Positions 8,915 to 17,777 of a DNA stretch of 64,000 nucleotides are shown here, piece by piece; the stretch's first letter is position 1; every line of letters starts with the position of its first letter. The notes under the pieces were generated by a model. It did not search any database, was not told the DNA's origin, and saw only the letters and a program-made list of their open reading frames with translations. Location: assembly GCF_019697375.1 (NCBI RefSeq), contig NZ_JAHCDI010000004.1, positions 3,025,324 through 3,089,323 of the forward strand, in the 5' to 3' direction. The DNA is from Micromonospora tarapacensis. GTDB lineage: Bacteria; Actinomycetota; Actinomycetes; Mycobacteriales; Micromonosporaceae. Position numbers and translations under genes: made by a program.

Positions 8915-10281
8915 CGTTGTTTAGCGAAACTCCGCGAGTGCTGGTGGTCGGTCACACCCCCTTCCACTACGGCACCGGAACCGCACTGACCATGTCGAAC
9001 CTCTTCTCCGGCTGGCCCAAGGATCGCCTCGCGCAGATATACACCGCCAACATCACGCCCTCCAGGGACGTATGCGAACTCTATTTCCATCTCCCACCAC
9101 GCGACCGCTACCTGCCTGTCCAGTACCACTCCATGCGATTGTTGGGGTGGAACGGCAACACCTCTCCGCAGCAATCCCGGGCCGTCAGCGCCATATGTGC
9201 CGGGGCGGAGCGCCGTCCCACACTCGCCAGGATGTACGCGAACATGAAGGCGATCGACGACGTGAGTCCCGTACGGATCACGCAAGCGCTGACCCGGTGG
9301 GCCCGTGCGTTCGACCCGGAACTGGTCTACTCCGTGTCCGGCAGCGCCAGGCACATGAGGATCGCCGCCGCCACTGCCCGCGCCTGCGGTGTCCCTCTCG
9401 TGCCGCACTTCACGGACGACTGGCCGGCGACCCTGTACACCAACGGCGAACTCCTCGGTCTGGCCAGGCGGGTCGTCCGGCAGGAGACCCATCGACTCAT
9501 CCGGCTCGCTCCGCTCGGCATGGTCATCAGCAGGCCGATGGCACAGGAGTACTCCCGGCGCTACGGCATCCCGTTCAGCGTCTTCACGAACTGCGTCGAC
9601 GAGTCCTTCTTCGCCTCACCTCGGTACGGCGCCGACCCACCGGACGGTTCGCTGGAATTGGTCTACGTCGGTGCCCTGCACCTCAACCGCTGGAAGTCAC
9701 TGCGTGACATCGGCGAGGCACTGGGGGTCATGGCCGAAGGAGGCCTACCCGCTCGGCTCACCGTCCACTCCCCGGCCTCGGACCTCGCCCGATACGGGAA
9801 ATATCTCACCGACCTCAAGTGGATTCGGCTCGGTGCCCCGCTGGCCAGCCATGAGGTGCCCGCCGCGTTGCGATCCGCGACCGTCCTCGTCCATGTGGAA
9901 TCCTTCGACGAGGAAGTCCGCCGCTACACCCGCTATTCCGTGTCGACCAAGATCCCACAGTACCTGGCCACCGGTCGTCCGATCCTCGGCTACGGACCGA
10001 CCGAGGTCGCGTCGATGAACCACATTCGGGAAGCGGACGCCGGCGTTGTGGTGGGAAAGAACAACGCCAGGGCCCTTGTCGACGCGCTGACGGATCTCTG
10101 TCGCGACGCCGCCCTCCGGTGGCGGCTCGCGCACAACGGGCTCGCGTTCGCCCGACGGGAACACACCAGGGAGAACGTGGCGGCCCGGTTCGCCGCCACC
10201 CTGCGCTCGGCCGTGACAGCTGGCGTCGCCACCTCCGACGTCGCCTCCTCGCCCACCGCCAACTACCCGGTCAACAAGTGA
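8911..10281 (+). CDS. glycosyltransferase, GT4-like (GT-B fold)
   Basis: A 456-residue cytoplasmic enzyme. The N-terminal half has the short glycine-containing strand VLVVGHTPFHYGTGTA, and the C-terminal half has LVYVGALHLNRWKSL and a donor-site region near STKIPQYLATGRPILGYGP, the usual layout of family 4 glycosyltransferases. It would add one sugar to the lipid-linked repeat unit. The start is TTG at 8911, overlapping the flippase stop, with AGGAGAGAGG upstream; GTG at 8938 is a less likely alternative. The sugar specificity cannot be predicted. Confidence 0.8.
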   Translation: MTLFSETPRVLVVGHTPFHYGTGTALTMSNLFSGWPKDRLAQIYTANITPSRDVCELYFHLPPRDRYLPVQYHSMRLLGWNGNTSPQQSRAVSAICAGAERRPTLARMYANMKAIDDVSPVRITQALTRWARAFDPELVYSVSGSARHMRIAAATARACGVPLVPHFTDDWPATLYTNGELLGLARRVVRQETHRLIRLAPLGMVISRPMAQEYSRRYGIPFSVFTNCVDESFFASPRYGADPPDGSLELVYVGALHLNRWKSLRDIGEALGVMAEGGLPARLTVHSPASDLARYGKYLTDLKWIRLGAPLASHEVPAALRSATVLVHVESFDEEVRRYTRYSVSTKIPQYLATGRPILGYGPTEVASMNHIREADAGVVVGKNNARALVDALTDLCRDAALRWRLAHNGLAFARREHTRENVAARFAATLRSAVTAGVATSDVASSPTANYPVNK

Positions 10282-10291
10282 AGGCCATGGC

Positions 10292-11488
10292 ATGAAGCGC
10301 CCGTCAAGCTGGATCGCCTGCGTGGGCCCGTTTCTCTTCCCGTGGGGCGAGGCGGGCTCTCGACGGGTCTACGGCCTGGTGGCCTCACTGGCCGCCGCCG
10401 GTCGCACCGTGGTCGTCGCCGGTGGTGGTCCCGAGCCACGCACGGAGACTCCGCTGCCCGGCATCGACGGTCCGGGTTCGGTCTCCTATCTTGGCCTGGC
10501 GGAGAGGCCGGCGCCCGAGGCCGGGCCCGTCCGCAGCTCGGTGCAGACCCTGCTGCGGTGGGGCTGGCGTACCGCGCAGTGGCTGGACGCCCAACCGACC
10601 AGGCCCAGCCACGTTCTGGTACACGGCGGCCAGGCCCAGTACATGTTCCACCTCCGGCGATGGTGTGAACGCAACGGCGTACCGCTGATCGTCGATGTGG
10701 TGGACTGGTTCAACGGGCACCATGTGCGTGGCGGCTACCTCGGCCCCCTGCACCTGAGCATGAAGCTGGCCCTGCACCACTATTATCCGCGCTGTGACGG
10801 CATCATCGCGATCAGCTCCTACCTGGAGGCGCACTACCGCTCCGCCGGCCGGCCGCTCCTGCGGGTGCCGCCCACCCTTGACGTAAAGAACCTCACCCTG
10901 GACGCCAGGAATTCCATAGCGGACTCGTCCCCCCTGACCCTCGTCTACGCCGGCAACCCGCACGGCAACAAGAAGGATCTCCTGGGCACCGTCATCGAGG
11001 CGGTAGGACGGGTCGAACGCGAGGGCGCTCAGATCGAGCTACGCATCTACGGGCCGACCCAGGATGAGGTACGTCGGATAGTCGACGGCCGGCCGCTGCC
11101 CGGCGGGGTGCGGTGCCTGAGCCGGCTGCCGCAGTCGGACGTGGCGGCCGCACTTCAGGAGGCGGACTTCACCGTTCTCGTCCGCCGGCCGGATCGGGCC
11201 ACCGAAGCAGGCTTTTCGACGAAGTTCTGTGAGAGTCTGGCCAGTGGTACCCCGGTGATCGCCAACCTGACCAGCGACATGGGCAGGTACCTGCGGCACA
11301 ACATCGAGGGTTTGGTCTGCCGTGATCACACCCTCGACGAGGTCGTCACGGCGCTCCGCACCGCGGCACGCCTGGACGGTGCGCAACGGAGCATCATGCG
11401 CCAGGCCGCGCGAAGCCGGGCGCTCGAATCTTTCGACTACCGAGCCTGGGCGGAGCCGGTCGGCAACTTCTTCCGGCAGTGGGGCTGA
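10292..11488 (+). CDS. glycosyltransferase, GT4-like
   Basis: A 398-residue GT-B-fold enzyme. GPFLFPWGEAGSRRVYGL lies near the N-terminus, and the C-terminal domain has LTLVYAGNPHGNKKDLL and a donor-binding segment around TKFCESLASGTPVIANL, typical of GT4. It follows the previous glycosyltransferase by 10 bases with GAAGG before the ATG, so the two are co-transcribed with flippase 2. It presumably builds the same repeat unit. Acceptor and donor are unknown. Confidence 0.82.
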   Translation: MKRPSSWIACVGPFLFPWGEAGSRRVYGLVASLAAAGRTVVVAGGGPEPRTETPLPGIDGPGSVSYLGLAERPAPEAGPVRSSVQTLLRWGWRTAQWLDAQPTRPSHVLVHGGQAQYMFHLRRWCERNGVPLIVDVVDWFNGHHVRGGYLGPLHLSMKLALHHYYPRCDGIIAISSYLEAHYRSAGRPLLRVPPTLDVKNLTLDARNSIADSSPLTLVYAGNPHGNKKDLLGTVIEAVGRVEREGAQIELRIYGPTQDEVRRIVDGRPLPGGVRCLSRLPQSDVAAALQEADFTVLVRRPDRATEAGFSTKFCESLASGTPVIANLTSDMGRYLRHNIEGLVCRDHTLDEVVTALRTAARLDGAQRSIMRQAARSRALESFDYRAWAEPVGNFFRQWG

Positions 11489-11500
11489 TCAGACCCGCGC

Positions 11501-13699
11501 CTACCGGGACCGGGGCCGAAGGTCAGCGACGATGGGTTTCAACGCGGCCGTCAGCCTGGGTGCCAGAGTCGCCGAGTACGTGGCGGTCAGGTGATGGCCG
11601 TCGCGGAACACGAGGATGCCGCCGATGACGGGAGCACAGCGGTTTGCCGGGCAGATCCAGTCGTTCAGGTCGATCAGACGGACGCCGGTCGAATCCCGGA
11701 CCGCCTCTTCCTGAACGGGACCGCCGCCGCGGCCTTCGGCTTCATCGCGCGGCGTGGCGCACCTGGTCAGCCGATTCATGTTCTCGGACACGCACTCGGC
11801 CATGTCTTCCAGGTGCAGTGGCGTGTCCCGCAGGACGACCACCGGAACGCCCCCGGCGATCATCTCTGCCCATGTCTCGCGCAACTCGCGAGCCCTGGCC
11901 GACCGTCGGTCCGCAGCCGGCTCACCGACCAACGGGTACTCGGAGTGGGTGGTGATCAGAAGGTCCGGACGGTTCGGTCCGAGCAGCTCCGCCCGGAGGG
12001 CCTTGTTCCACTCGGTGCAGGCCGTGTATGGCCGGTCGTTCAGGGAGATCGCGGCTGCGAGGAAGGGGCAGCCGGACTTCGAGTGGGCGGTGAGCCGCCA
12101 GCCGTTCTTCTCCACCATCCCGCGCATCGCGGGAACCCAGTGGTCCGCGTGCGAGTCACCGGCCAGCACCAGGTTGATCTCCGCGTCCGCCTTCCCGTAG
12201 ACGCATCCGTTCAGAGCTGACGAGGTGAGCTGCACGTGACAGCTGCCTTGCAGCAACGGCGCGTCCCGCTTCGCCGACACGGGATCGGGAGTGATCGACT
12301 CGACCTTGTCGACCGGAGTGCCGGCCCGACTGTCGCGGGGCGAGGAACCGAGGGCCGCAGCACCCGGGGGCCCAGCCGGGGTCGCCGGCCCGGTGGCACC
12401 GGGCACCTGGCCCATGATGGCCGTTGGTGCTGGCCCTGTCGCCGACGGAATGATGAGATGGAATGCCAGCCCGGCGAGGACTGCGATGCCGGTGCAGAAG
12501 GCGCCGACTCGAAGCGCCTTGAACGGCCACTCGGCGAGACTGCGCGATCGACGGACCGGATTCTCGATGAGGTGGTAGGTGAGCCCAGCAGGAATCGCCG
12601 AGACGGCAACAACCATGAGCGCCCCACCGACACCGAGGTCACCAAAGTGAGCCTGTGCCGCGACCAGCAGCGGCCAGTGCCACAGATACAACGAGTAGGA
12701 GATGGCTCCGATGTAGCGCAGCGGTTGCCGGCCCAGCAGGATCCCGGGCCCGGCGCGGCCGGCTGCCGTCCCGAAGGCGATAACCGCGGCTGTCCCGAGG
12801 GTGGGGCCGAGCGCGGAATAGCCCGGAAAGCCAGCTACGGAGTCGATCAGCACGGCAGAGAGACCGACGGCGATCAGTCCGGCCCAGGCCAGGATGGCTG
12901 CCGCCGGGCGTGGGGTTCGGCTCAACCAGCCCGCGGCGATGGCGATCGCGCCGCCGACAGCCAGCTCCCACATGCGCGTCGTGGTCGCGTAGTATGCGGA
13001 AGGCTCAGTCGGAGTGGTGTGCAGCGCCCACCCGAACGAGGGGACCGCGATCAACGCCAGCCCGGCCAGGTAGAGGCTGCGGCTCCCCCGTCGTCCCCGC
13101 CGGCGGGCGAACAGTCCGAGCACGATCAGCAGCAACGGCCAGACCAGGTAGAACTGCTCCTCCACGGCGAGTGACCAGAAGTGCTGGAGGATGCTCGGCG
13201 CCGAGTTGGCGGCAACGTAGTCGACGGACTGTGCGGCCATGCGCCAGTTCATCGCGTAGCACGCGCTGGCGATGACGTCCCAGGCGGTCGTGGACCAGCG
13301 ACCACGAGGCAGGAAGAAGTAGGTCAGCAGCAGCGTCGCGACGAGGACCGTCGCGGCGGCGGGCAGCAGACGTTTCGCCCGCCGGGCATAGAACTCTGCG
13401 AGTGAGATCCGTCCGTCGCGGTCGAGTTGTTGAAGCAGCAGACCCGTGATGAGGAACCCTGAGATCACGAAGAACACGTCCACTCCGGCGAATCCGCCGG
13501 GCAGGAGTGGCAGCCCGGCGTGGCCGAAGAGGACGAGTAGCACGGCAACGGCCCGCATGCCCTCGATGTCGCCGCGGAAGGAGCGGTCGACGTGCGGCTT
13601 GGACGGCGTCTGCGCTCGAGGTGGACCGGTCGTGGAGGCGGTCGGTGCGGTGGACCGCGCTTGTGTCCACATCTCTGATGGGATCGCCACATTTGCCAT
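11501..13699 (-). CDS. acyltransferase 3 with C-terminal SGNH domain (OafA/YrhL type)
   Basis: A 732-residue membrane protein. Residues about 30-370 form the acyltransferase 3 domain, beginning FRGDIEGMRAVAVLLVLFGHA, with about ten hydrophobic helices. A linker follows, then a periplasm-facing SGNH hydrolase-like domain with LAGDSHADHW (block I) and DGHHLT (block V). Such proteins O-acetylate sugars of surface polysaccharides. I chose ATG at 13699, with GGAAG 8 bases upstream. The frame stays open to 13951, but that upstream part is the remnant of a polymerase gene, and the first residues here (SFNMANVA) may themselves derive from it. It converges with the glycosyltransferase ending at 11488. 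Confidence 0.85.
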   Translation of the reverse strand: MANVAIPSEMWTQARSTAPTASTTGPPRAQTPSKPHVDRSFRGDIEGMRAVAVLLVLFGHAGLPLLPGGFAGVDVFFVISGFLITGLLLQQLDRDGRISLAEFYARRAKRLLPAAATVLVATLLLTYFFLPRGRWSTTAWDVIASACYAMNWRMAAQSVDYVAANSAPSILQHFWSLAVEEQFYLVWPLLLIVLGLFARRRGRRGSRSLYLAGLALIAVPSFGWALHTTPTEPSAYYATTTRMWELAVGGAIAIAAGWLSRTPRPAAAILAWAGLIAVGLSAVLIDSVAGFPGYSALGPTLGTAAVIAFGTAAGRAGPGILLGRQPLRYIGAISYSLYLWHWPLLVAAQAHFGDLGVGGALMVVAVSAIPAGLTYHLIENPVRRSRSLAEWPFKALRVGAFCTGIAVLAGLAFHLIIPSATGPAPTAIMGQVPGATGPATPAGPPGAAALGSSPRDSRAGTPVDKVESITPDPVSAKRDAPLLQGSCHVQLTSSALNGCVYGKADAEINLVLAGDSHADHWVPAMRGMVEKNGWRLTAHSKSGCPFLAAAISLNDRPYTACTEWNKALRAELLGPNRPDLLITTHSEYPLVGEPAADRRSARARELRETWAEMIAGGVPVVVLRDTPLHLEDMAECVSENMNRLTRCATPRDEAEGRGGGPVQEEAVRDSTGVRLIDLNDWICPANRCAPVIGGILVFRDGHHLTATYSATLAPRLTAALKPIVADLRPRSR

Positions 13700-13978
13700 G
13701 TTGAATGACTTCCGTTTGTTTTCGCCTATATCAGATGACGCCTCGACAGCACTCGAAAGCCCGAGATGGCCCTGGGTCGGGTAACCGACCACGTCGGCAG
13801 TGCCTTCGGCCACCGCCGAGCCCACCACGCCTTCGACCGTCGGATTCACCTGCACGAGGGCGTTTGTCGTACCGAGCCCGGCCGTCCTCGTCCCGTGACT
13901 GTGGATCATGTAAGTGATGAAGAGGGCGACCGCCCCGGCGCCACCAGGCATCCGCGACCGGGTCGAGCGCGGTCACCA
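13700..13978 (-). pseudogene. truncated second copy of the polymerase-like gene
   Basis: On the minus strand, GTG at 13978 and the bases upstream match the start region of the polymerase at 6996. After about ten codons the frame breaks. The other frame then gives AGAVALFITYMIHSHGTRTA and YPTQGHLGLS, which align with AGAFALFLLYMTYIHASRSA and YPTHGYLGLS of the intact protein. So about 300 residues between the start and this internal piece have been lost, and everything after it is replaced by the acyltransferase gene, into whose frame the remnant runs without a stop. Confidence 0.75.
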
Positions 13979-14064
13979 AGGCCCACGCCTCCACCCGTCG
14001 ACCGGGGCGGGACCGATTGAGTCCACTCGCGATACCTCCGCACTGTTCGGCACAGACAGACCTC

Positions 14065-14181
14065 AGAGAGACCGGCAATAGGACTGGCGGGGCTGCGGCG
14101 CGCCCTGGCACCTCGGCTGGCGGCGTTGTCGTCGTCGGCCAGGACCCGCCTCGCCGCCACCACCCTATTGCCGGTCTCTCT
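14065..14181. mobile_element. 117-bp MITE-like element with 18-bp perfect terminal inverted repeats
   Basis: AGAGAGACCGGCAATAGG at 14065-14082 has its exact reverse complement at 14164-14181. The 81 bp between encode nothing recognisable. The flanks (CCTCCGCACTG... on the left, ATGCAGATTCGTATCAG on the right) align with the upstream region of the intact polymerase (about 7091-7140), which lacks this segment, so the sequence holds both a filled and an empty site. No clear target duplication was found. A non-autonomous transposable element is the simplest reading. Confidence 0.6.
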
Positions 14182-14555
14182 TATGCAGATTCGTATCAGA
14201 TGGAAGCCGAACTCAGACCCTAAAACCAACTATCGAGCAATAAGTGTGGACGCAATTATCTGAAACAAATTCGCCGCCGGGCCTCGCCGCCGCACTGGTT
14301 CGACGCGCGTCGGCTATCTTTCAACGAGCCGACAGCGGGCGAGGTCACGGCGGCGACCTGGTCGATTGCCGCAACGGCGCTGAAGGACGAGTGGTGGCGG
14401 CATAGCGCAGCGCCGATCTATTCGTAACTGTTGGGCGGGCAGCGGCGTTCACACAATGACGCAACCGGTCCGTCCAACCGAAGGGCTACACCACCGAATG
14501 ATACGCAACCTGGCCATGTGTTCGATGCGGTCGCCAAGCAGCAAAGGCAGCTGAC
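14182..14555. other. intergenic region with repeated motifs and possible coding remnant
   Basis: About 370 bp before the heparinase gene. Two copies of a motif seen elsewhere in the locus occur at 14188-14208 (GATTCGTATCAGATGG...) and 14251-14273 (minus strand TTTGTTTCAGATAATTG). On the plus strand 14275-14426 reads as about 50 codons with natural composition (HWFDARRLSFNEPTAG onward, ending IYS and a stop) but no start; it may be the tail of a lost gene. The promoter of the heparinase operon should lie in the last 120 bp. Confidence 0.4.
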
Positions 14556-16562
14556 GTGAAGACCGCGCTACGCGCGATCGCCGAGGACATACGTGCCCTG
14601 GGGACGTCGGCGCCACTGCGCGTGGCGTACGAGGCATCCAAGCGCAGTGGATTCCACGCCGTCCTGTTCCGTGGCAAGACTGGCCGGCACCGCCCGGCCA
14701 CTCCGGTGCCACTGACCAACCTGCGGCCCACTGGTGACGAGGCGGCGTGGCGGTGCCTGGGCGACGCCAGGAGGGTGCTGGGCGAGGGGCCGCGCGTCTT
14801 CGGGCAGCGGGTGCCGACGGGTTTGTCGGGGCCGTGGTCCACCGATCCGCTGACTGGGCGGCAATGGCCGACGGATGATCCGTGGTGGCGGATCGACATC
14901 CGGTCCGAGGCGCGCCTGTCGGACGTGAAGTACGTCTGGGAGGCCGCGCGCCATCGAGACCTGGTCGTCCTGGCGCGCGCGGCCCGCCTCGAACCGGCCG
15001 GACCGTGGTTGGACGGACTCACCGGTCTGCTGCGGTCCTGGTGCGAACAGTCCCCGCCCGAGCAGGGCGTGAACTGGTATTCCAGCCTCGAACTCGCGCT
15101 GCGCGCCATCGGCTGGAGCCAGATCCTGACGCTGGCCGGCGAGCGGCTTCCCGGCGACGTGGTGACCGCGATGGAGCGGATGCTGCTGGCCAGCGCCCGG
15201 CATCTGATGGTCGAACTGCCCTACACGTTGAGCAGCATGCGCAACAACCACATGCTCGGCGATGCCCTCGGGCTGATCCTGCTGTCGCGCATGTTTCCCG
15301 CCGCCCCGGGTGCCCGGTGGTGGGCTCGTACCGGCGATCGGATGTTCACGACCCAACAGCGCCGGCACATCGCGCCCGACGGCCGGATGATCGAGGATTC
15401 GCTCTCGTACCACCGGTTCGTCCTCGAGATGCTCATCGTGCGGGTGCTGCTCGGTGGGGCTCCGTCCGCGGTGCACCGTGACCTGCGCACGGCCAGCTCG
15501 CACCTGGCTCGGCTCGGCGTGTTCGACGGCGACGTGCCACAGTACGGCGACTGGGACGAAGGGCGGGTGCTTGCCTCCTCGGGCGACGCGCTCGACGTGG
15601 CCGGCTCGACCGCGCTCGGTCTGGCGCTGTGCGGCGCACGGCTACCGACGCAGTGGTATGCCCGCTTCGACGAACTGGCCTGGTACGCCTCCCCGCCTCC
15701 GCCACAATCCGCGCCGGGCGGCCTGGAGCCCGTCACCTACACCCGATCCGCCCCGGCGACGACCTCGGGAGGCATCGCGCTGGTCGAGCGGGGGCCGTGG
15801 CGGGTGTGGTTCAAGGTCGACGGCGGTCCGTCGCACGGTCATGCTGACCTGACCTCGGTCTGGATCAAACACGGCGGCCAGTGGCTGGTCGCCGACCCGG
15901 GCACCGGTACCTACAACGGTCCGCTGGAGGTACGCAACGGGCTACGCACCTCCGCCGCTCACTCCGTGCGCCGGCCAGACGGGCGGGACCAGCTCGTTCC
16001 ACACCGCGCCTTCCGCTGGCGTAACACCGCCCACGGGTACCTCGGGGCACCGCTCGTCCTACCGGACCACACCATCGTCTTCGGCTGGCACGATGCGTAC
16101 ACCGGCGGCGAGCGCCCGGTGCGGGTGGGCCGCGCCGTCGTGGTGGCCGACCGGTACGTGGCGGTCGTCGAGTTCGCCGACCGGCCGGCAGCTGCCGACT
16201 CCTGGTCACTGACGATCCCGCTGCACCCGGACACCATGGTGGAGGCGGACACGCTCGTCAACGGCGAGTGCAAGCTCGGCCTCTTCGGACTGGACGGCTA
16301 CACCGCGACGCGCGGGCGGGCAGCGCCCTTCGCGGGCTGGCACAGCCGCACGTACGGACGCTGGGAGCCGACGACGTGGATCACGGTCGAGAGCCGGGCC
16401 GACACCGCTGTCTGGGGCCTCGGCACGGTGCCCGGACCACCGCCGGGGCCGGACGCACTCGACGGTCTCCGGTTCGAGGTGGCCTGGACCCGGGCCGGCG
16501 CCGAGCTTGCCGTCACCGACCTCGCTTCGACCGAGGTCCACCGCGTGCGAGCGTCACGATGA
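14556..16562 (+). CDS. heparinase II/III family protein
   Basis: A 668-residue protein. The N-terminal all-alpha toroid-type domain (about 60-350) contains NNHMLGDALGLILLSRMF, and the C-terminal beta-sheet domain has SHGHADLTSVWIKHGGQW and VADPGTGTYNG, the hallmark of the heparinase II/III C-terminal region. These proteins are polysaccharide lyases or relatives; inside biosynthesis loci they are thought to trim or modify the polymer. No signal peptide is apparent. Start is GTG at 14556 with AAAGGCAG upstream. It overlaps the next gene by ATGA. The substrate is unknown. Confidence 0.85.
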   Translation: MKTALRAIAEDIRALGTSAPLRVAYEASKRSGFHAVLFRGKTGRHRPATPVPLTNLRPTGDEAAWRCLGDARRVLGEGPRVFGQRVPTGLSGPWSTDPLTGRQWPTDDPWWRIDIRSEARLSDVKYVWEAARHRDLVVLARAARLEPAGPWLDGLTGLLRSWCEQSPPEQGVNWYSSLELALRAIGWSQILTLAGERLPGDVVTAMERMLLASARHLMVELPYTLSSMRNNHMLGDALGLILLSRMFPAAPGARWWARTGDRMFTTQQRRHIAPDGRMIEDSLSYHRFVLEMLIVRVLLGGAPSAVHRDLRTASSHLARLGVFDGDVPQYGDWDEGRVLASSGDALDVAGSTALGLALCGARLPTQWYARFDELAWYASPPPPQSAPGGLEPVTYTRSAPATTSGGIALVERGPWRVWFKVDGGPSHGHADLTSVWIKHGGQWLVADPGTGTYNGPLEVRNGLRTSAAHSVRRPDGRDQLVPHRAFRWRNTAHGYLGAPLVLPDHTIVFGWHDAYTGGERPVRVGRAVVVADRYVAVVEFADRPAAADSWSLTIPLHPDTMVEADTLVNGECKLGLFGLDGYTATRGRAAPFAGWHSRTYGRWEPTTWITVESRADTAVWGLGTVPGPPPGPDALDGLRFEVAWTRAGAELAVTDLASTEVHRVRASR

Positions 16563-17764
16563 CAACACGCAGAGTGCTCGTCCTCAACCACTTCGCCGTG
16601 CCGCCGGGCTATCCGGGTGGCACCCGGCACGTCGAGTTGTTCAGTCGGCTACCCGGCATGTCCTACGTGATCATCGCGGGCCGTCGCAATCTTGTCACCG
16701 GGCTGCCGCAACGGGCGGAGCCCGGTTTCCATCCGGTCGCCGTGACCCCGTATCGGGGCAATGGTCTGGGCCGGGCGCTCAATTGGGCCAGCTACGCGGT
16801 GACGGCCACGGCAGCCGGTCTGCGACAGCCTCGGCCCGATGTGGTCTACGCGTCATCGCCGCATCTGCTTGCCGGACTCTCCGGCTGGGTCGTATCGAGA
16901 CTGCGGCGCACGCCGTTCGTCCTGGAGATCCGGGATCTGTGGCCGCGAGTACTCGTCGAGATGGGAGCACTCTCGGAAACGTCCGTGGCATACCGGGCAC
17001 TGGAGCGGTTGGAGCGCTTCCTCTACCGACATGCCGACCGTATTGTGATCATGGCTCCCGGTGTGCGGGCGGCGATCGAGGGCAAGGGCGTGCCGTCCGA
17101 GAGGATCGCTTTCATCCCCAACGCGGCCGACCCGGACGACTTCCTGCCCAGCGCCGACCGCGACGGCCTGCGGCGGCGGTACGGATTCACCCGTCGCACC
17201 GCCGTCTACGCGGGCGCGCATGGCCCCGCCAACGGGCTCCACCTGCTGCTGGAAGCCGCCCGCGCGGTGCCGGAGATCGACGTCGTGCTGGTGGGGTCGG
17301 GTGTCGAGAAGCCACGTCTGAGGGCGGCGGCCGACGGCATCCGCAACATCCGGTTCCTCGACCCGGTACCGAAGACCGAGATTCCCGACCTTCTCCACGC
17401 CGCGGACATCGGGGTGCACGTGCTCGCAGACGTCGAGCTGTTCCGCGGCGGGGTCAGCCCCAACAAGGTGTTCGACTACCTCGCCGCCGGGCTGCCAATC
17501 CTCACCAACAGCCCGGGCACCGTCGGCGATCTCGTCATCGGTGCCGACGCGGGGTACGTGACCCCGCCGAACCAACTCGCCCACGGCCTCGGTCAGCTGG
17601 TGCGGGCCAGCCCGGACGACCTGGCGAAGATGGGCGCGGCCGGCCGGCGCTGGATCCGCGAGAACCAGTCGCGCGGCGCCATGTCCCGTGCGCTCGGGCA
17701 ACTGCTCGCCCCGCTGGTCGACACACCCCCGTCAGCCCGGATGCCGGATGCCGGTAGCCGGTAG
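16559..17764 (+). CDS. glycosyltransferase, GT4 (WbuB-like)
   Basis: A 401-residue GT-B-fold enzyme beginning VLVLNHFAVPPGYPGGTRHV, a layout seen in WbuB-type glycosyltransferases, with FVLEIRDLWPRV, FIPNAADPDDF and the C-terminal donor site around NKVFDYLAAGLPI. WbuB of enteric bacteria transfers L-fucosamine, which would suit the capEFG genes in this locus, but specificity is inference. Start ATG at 16559 overlaps the heparinase stop (ATGA), so translation is coupled. The stop lies within three tandem copies of the 7-mer GCCGGTA. It converges with the oxidoreductase gene 13 bases away. Confidence 0.85.
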   Translation: MTTRRVLVLNHFAVPPGYPGGTRHVELFSRLPGMSYVIIAGRRNLVTGLPQRAEPGFHPVAVTPYRGNGLGRALNWASYAVTATAAGLRQPRPDVVYASSPHLLAGLSGWVVSRLRRTPFVLEIRDLWPRVLVEMGALSETSVAYRALERLERFLYRHADRIVIMAPGVRAAIEGKGVPSERIAFIPNAADPDDFLPSADRDGLRRRYGFTRRTAVYAGAHGPANGLHLLLEAARAVPEIDVVLVGSGVEKPRLRAAADGIRNIRFLDPVPKTEIPDLLHAADIGVHVLADVELFRGGVSPNKVFDYLAAGLPILTNSPGTVGDLVIGADAGYVTPPNQLAHGLGQLVRASPDDLAKMGAAGRRWIRENQSRGAMSRALGQLLAPLVDTPPSARMPDAGSR

Positions 17765-17777
17765 CCGGTAGCCACCT

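Noticed and set aside
11501..13951. Longer start (13951) for the SGNH acyltransferase
   Set aside because: The added residues are the polymerase remnant; ATG 13699 has a ribosome-binding site and the acyltransferase domain begins about 30 residues after it. A fused product is not excluded.
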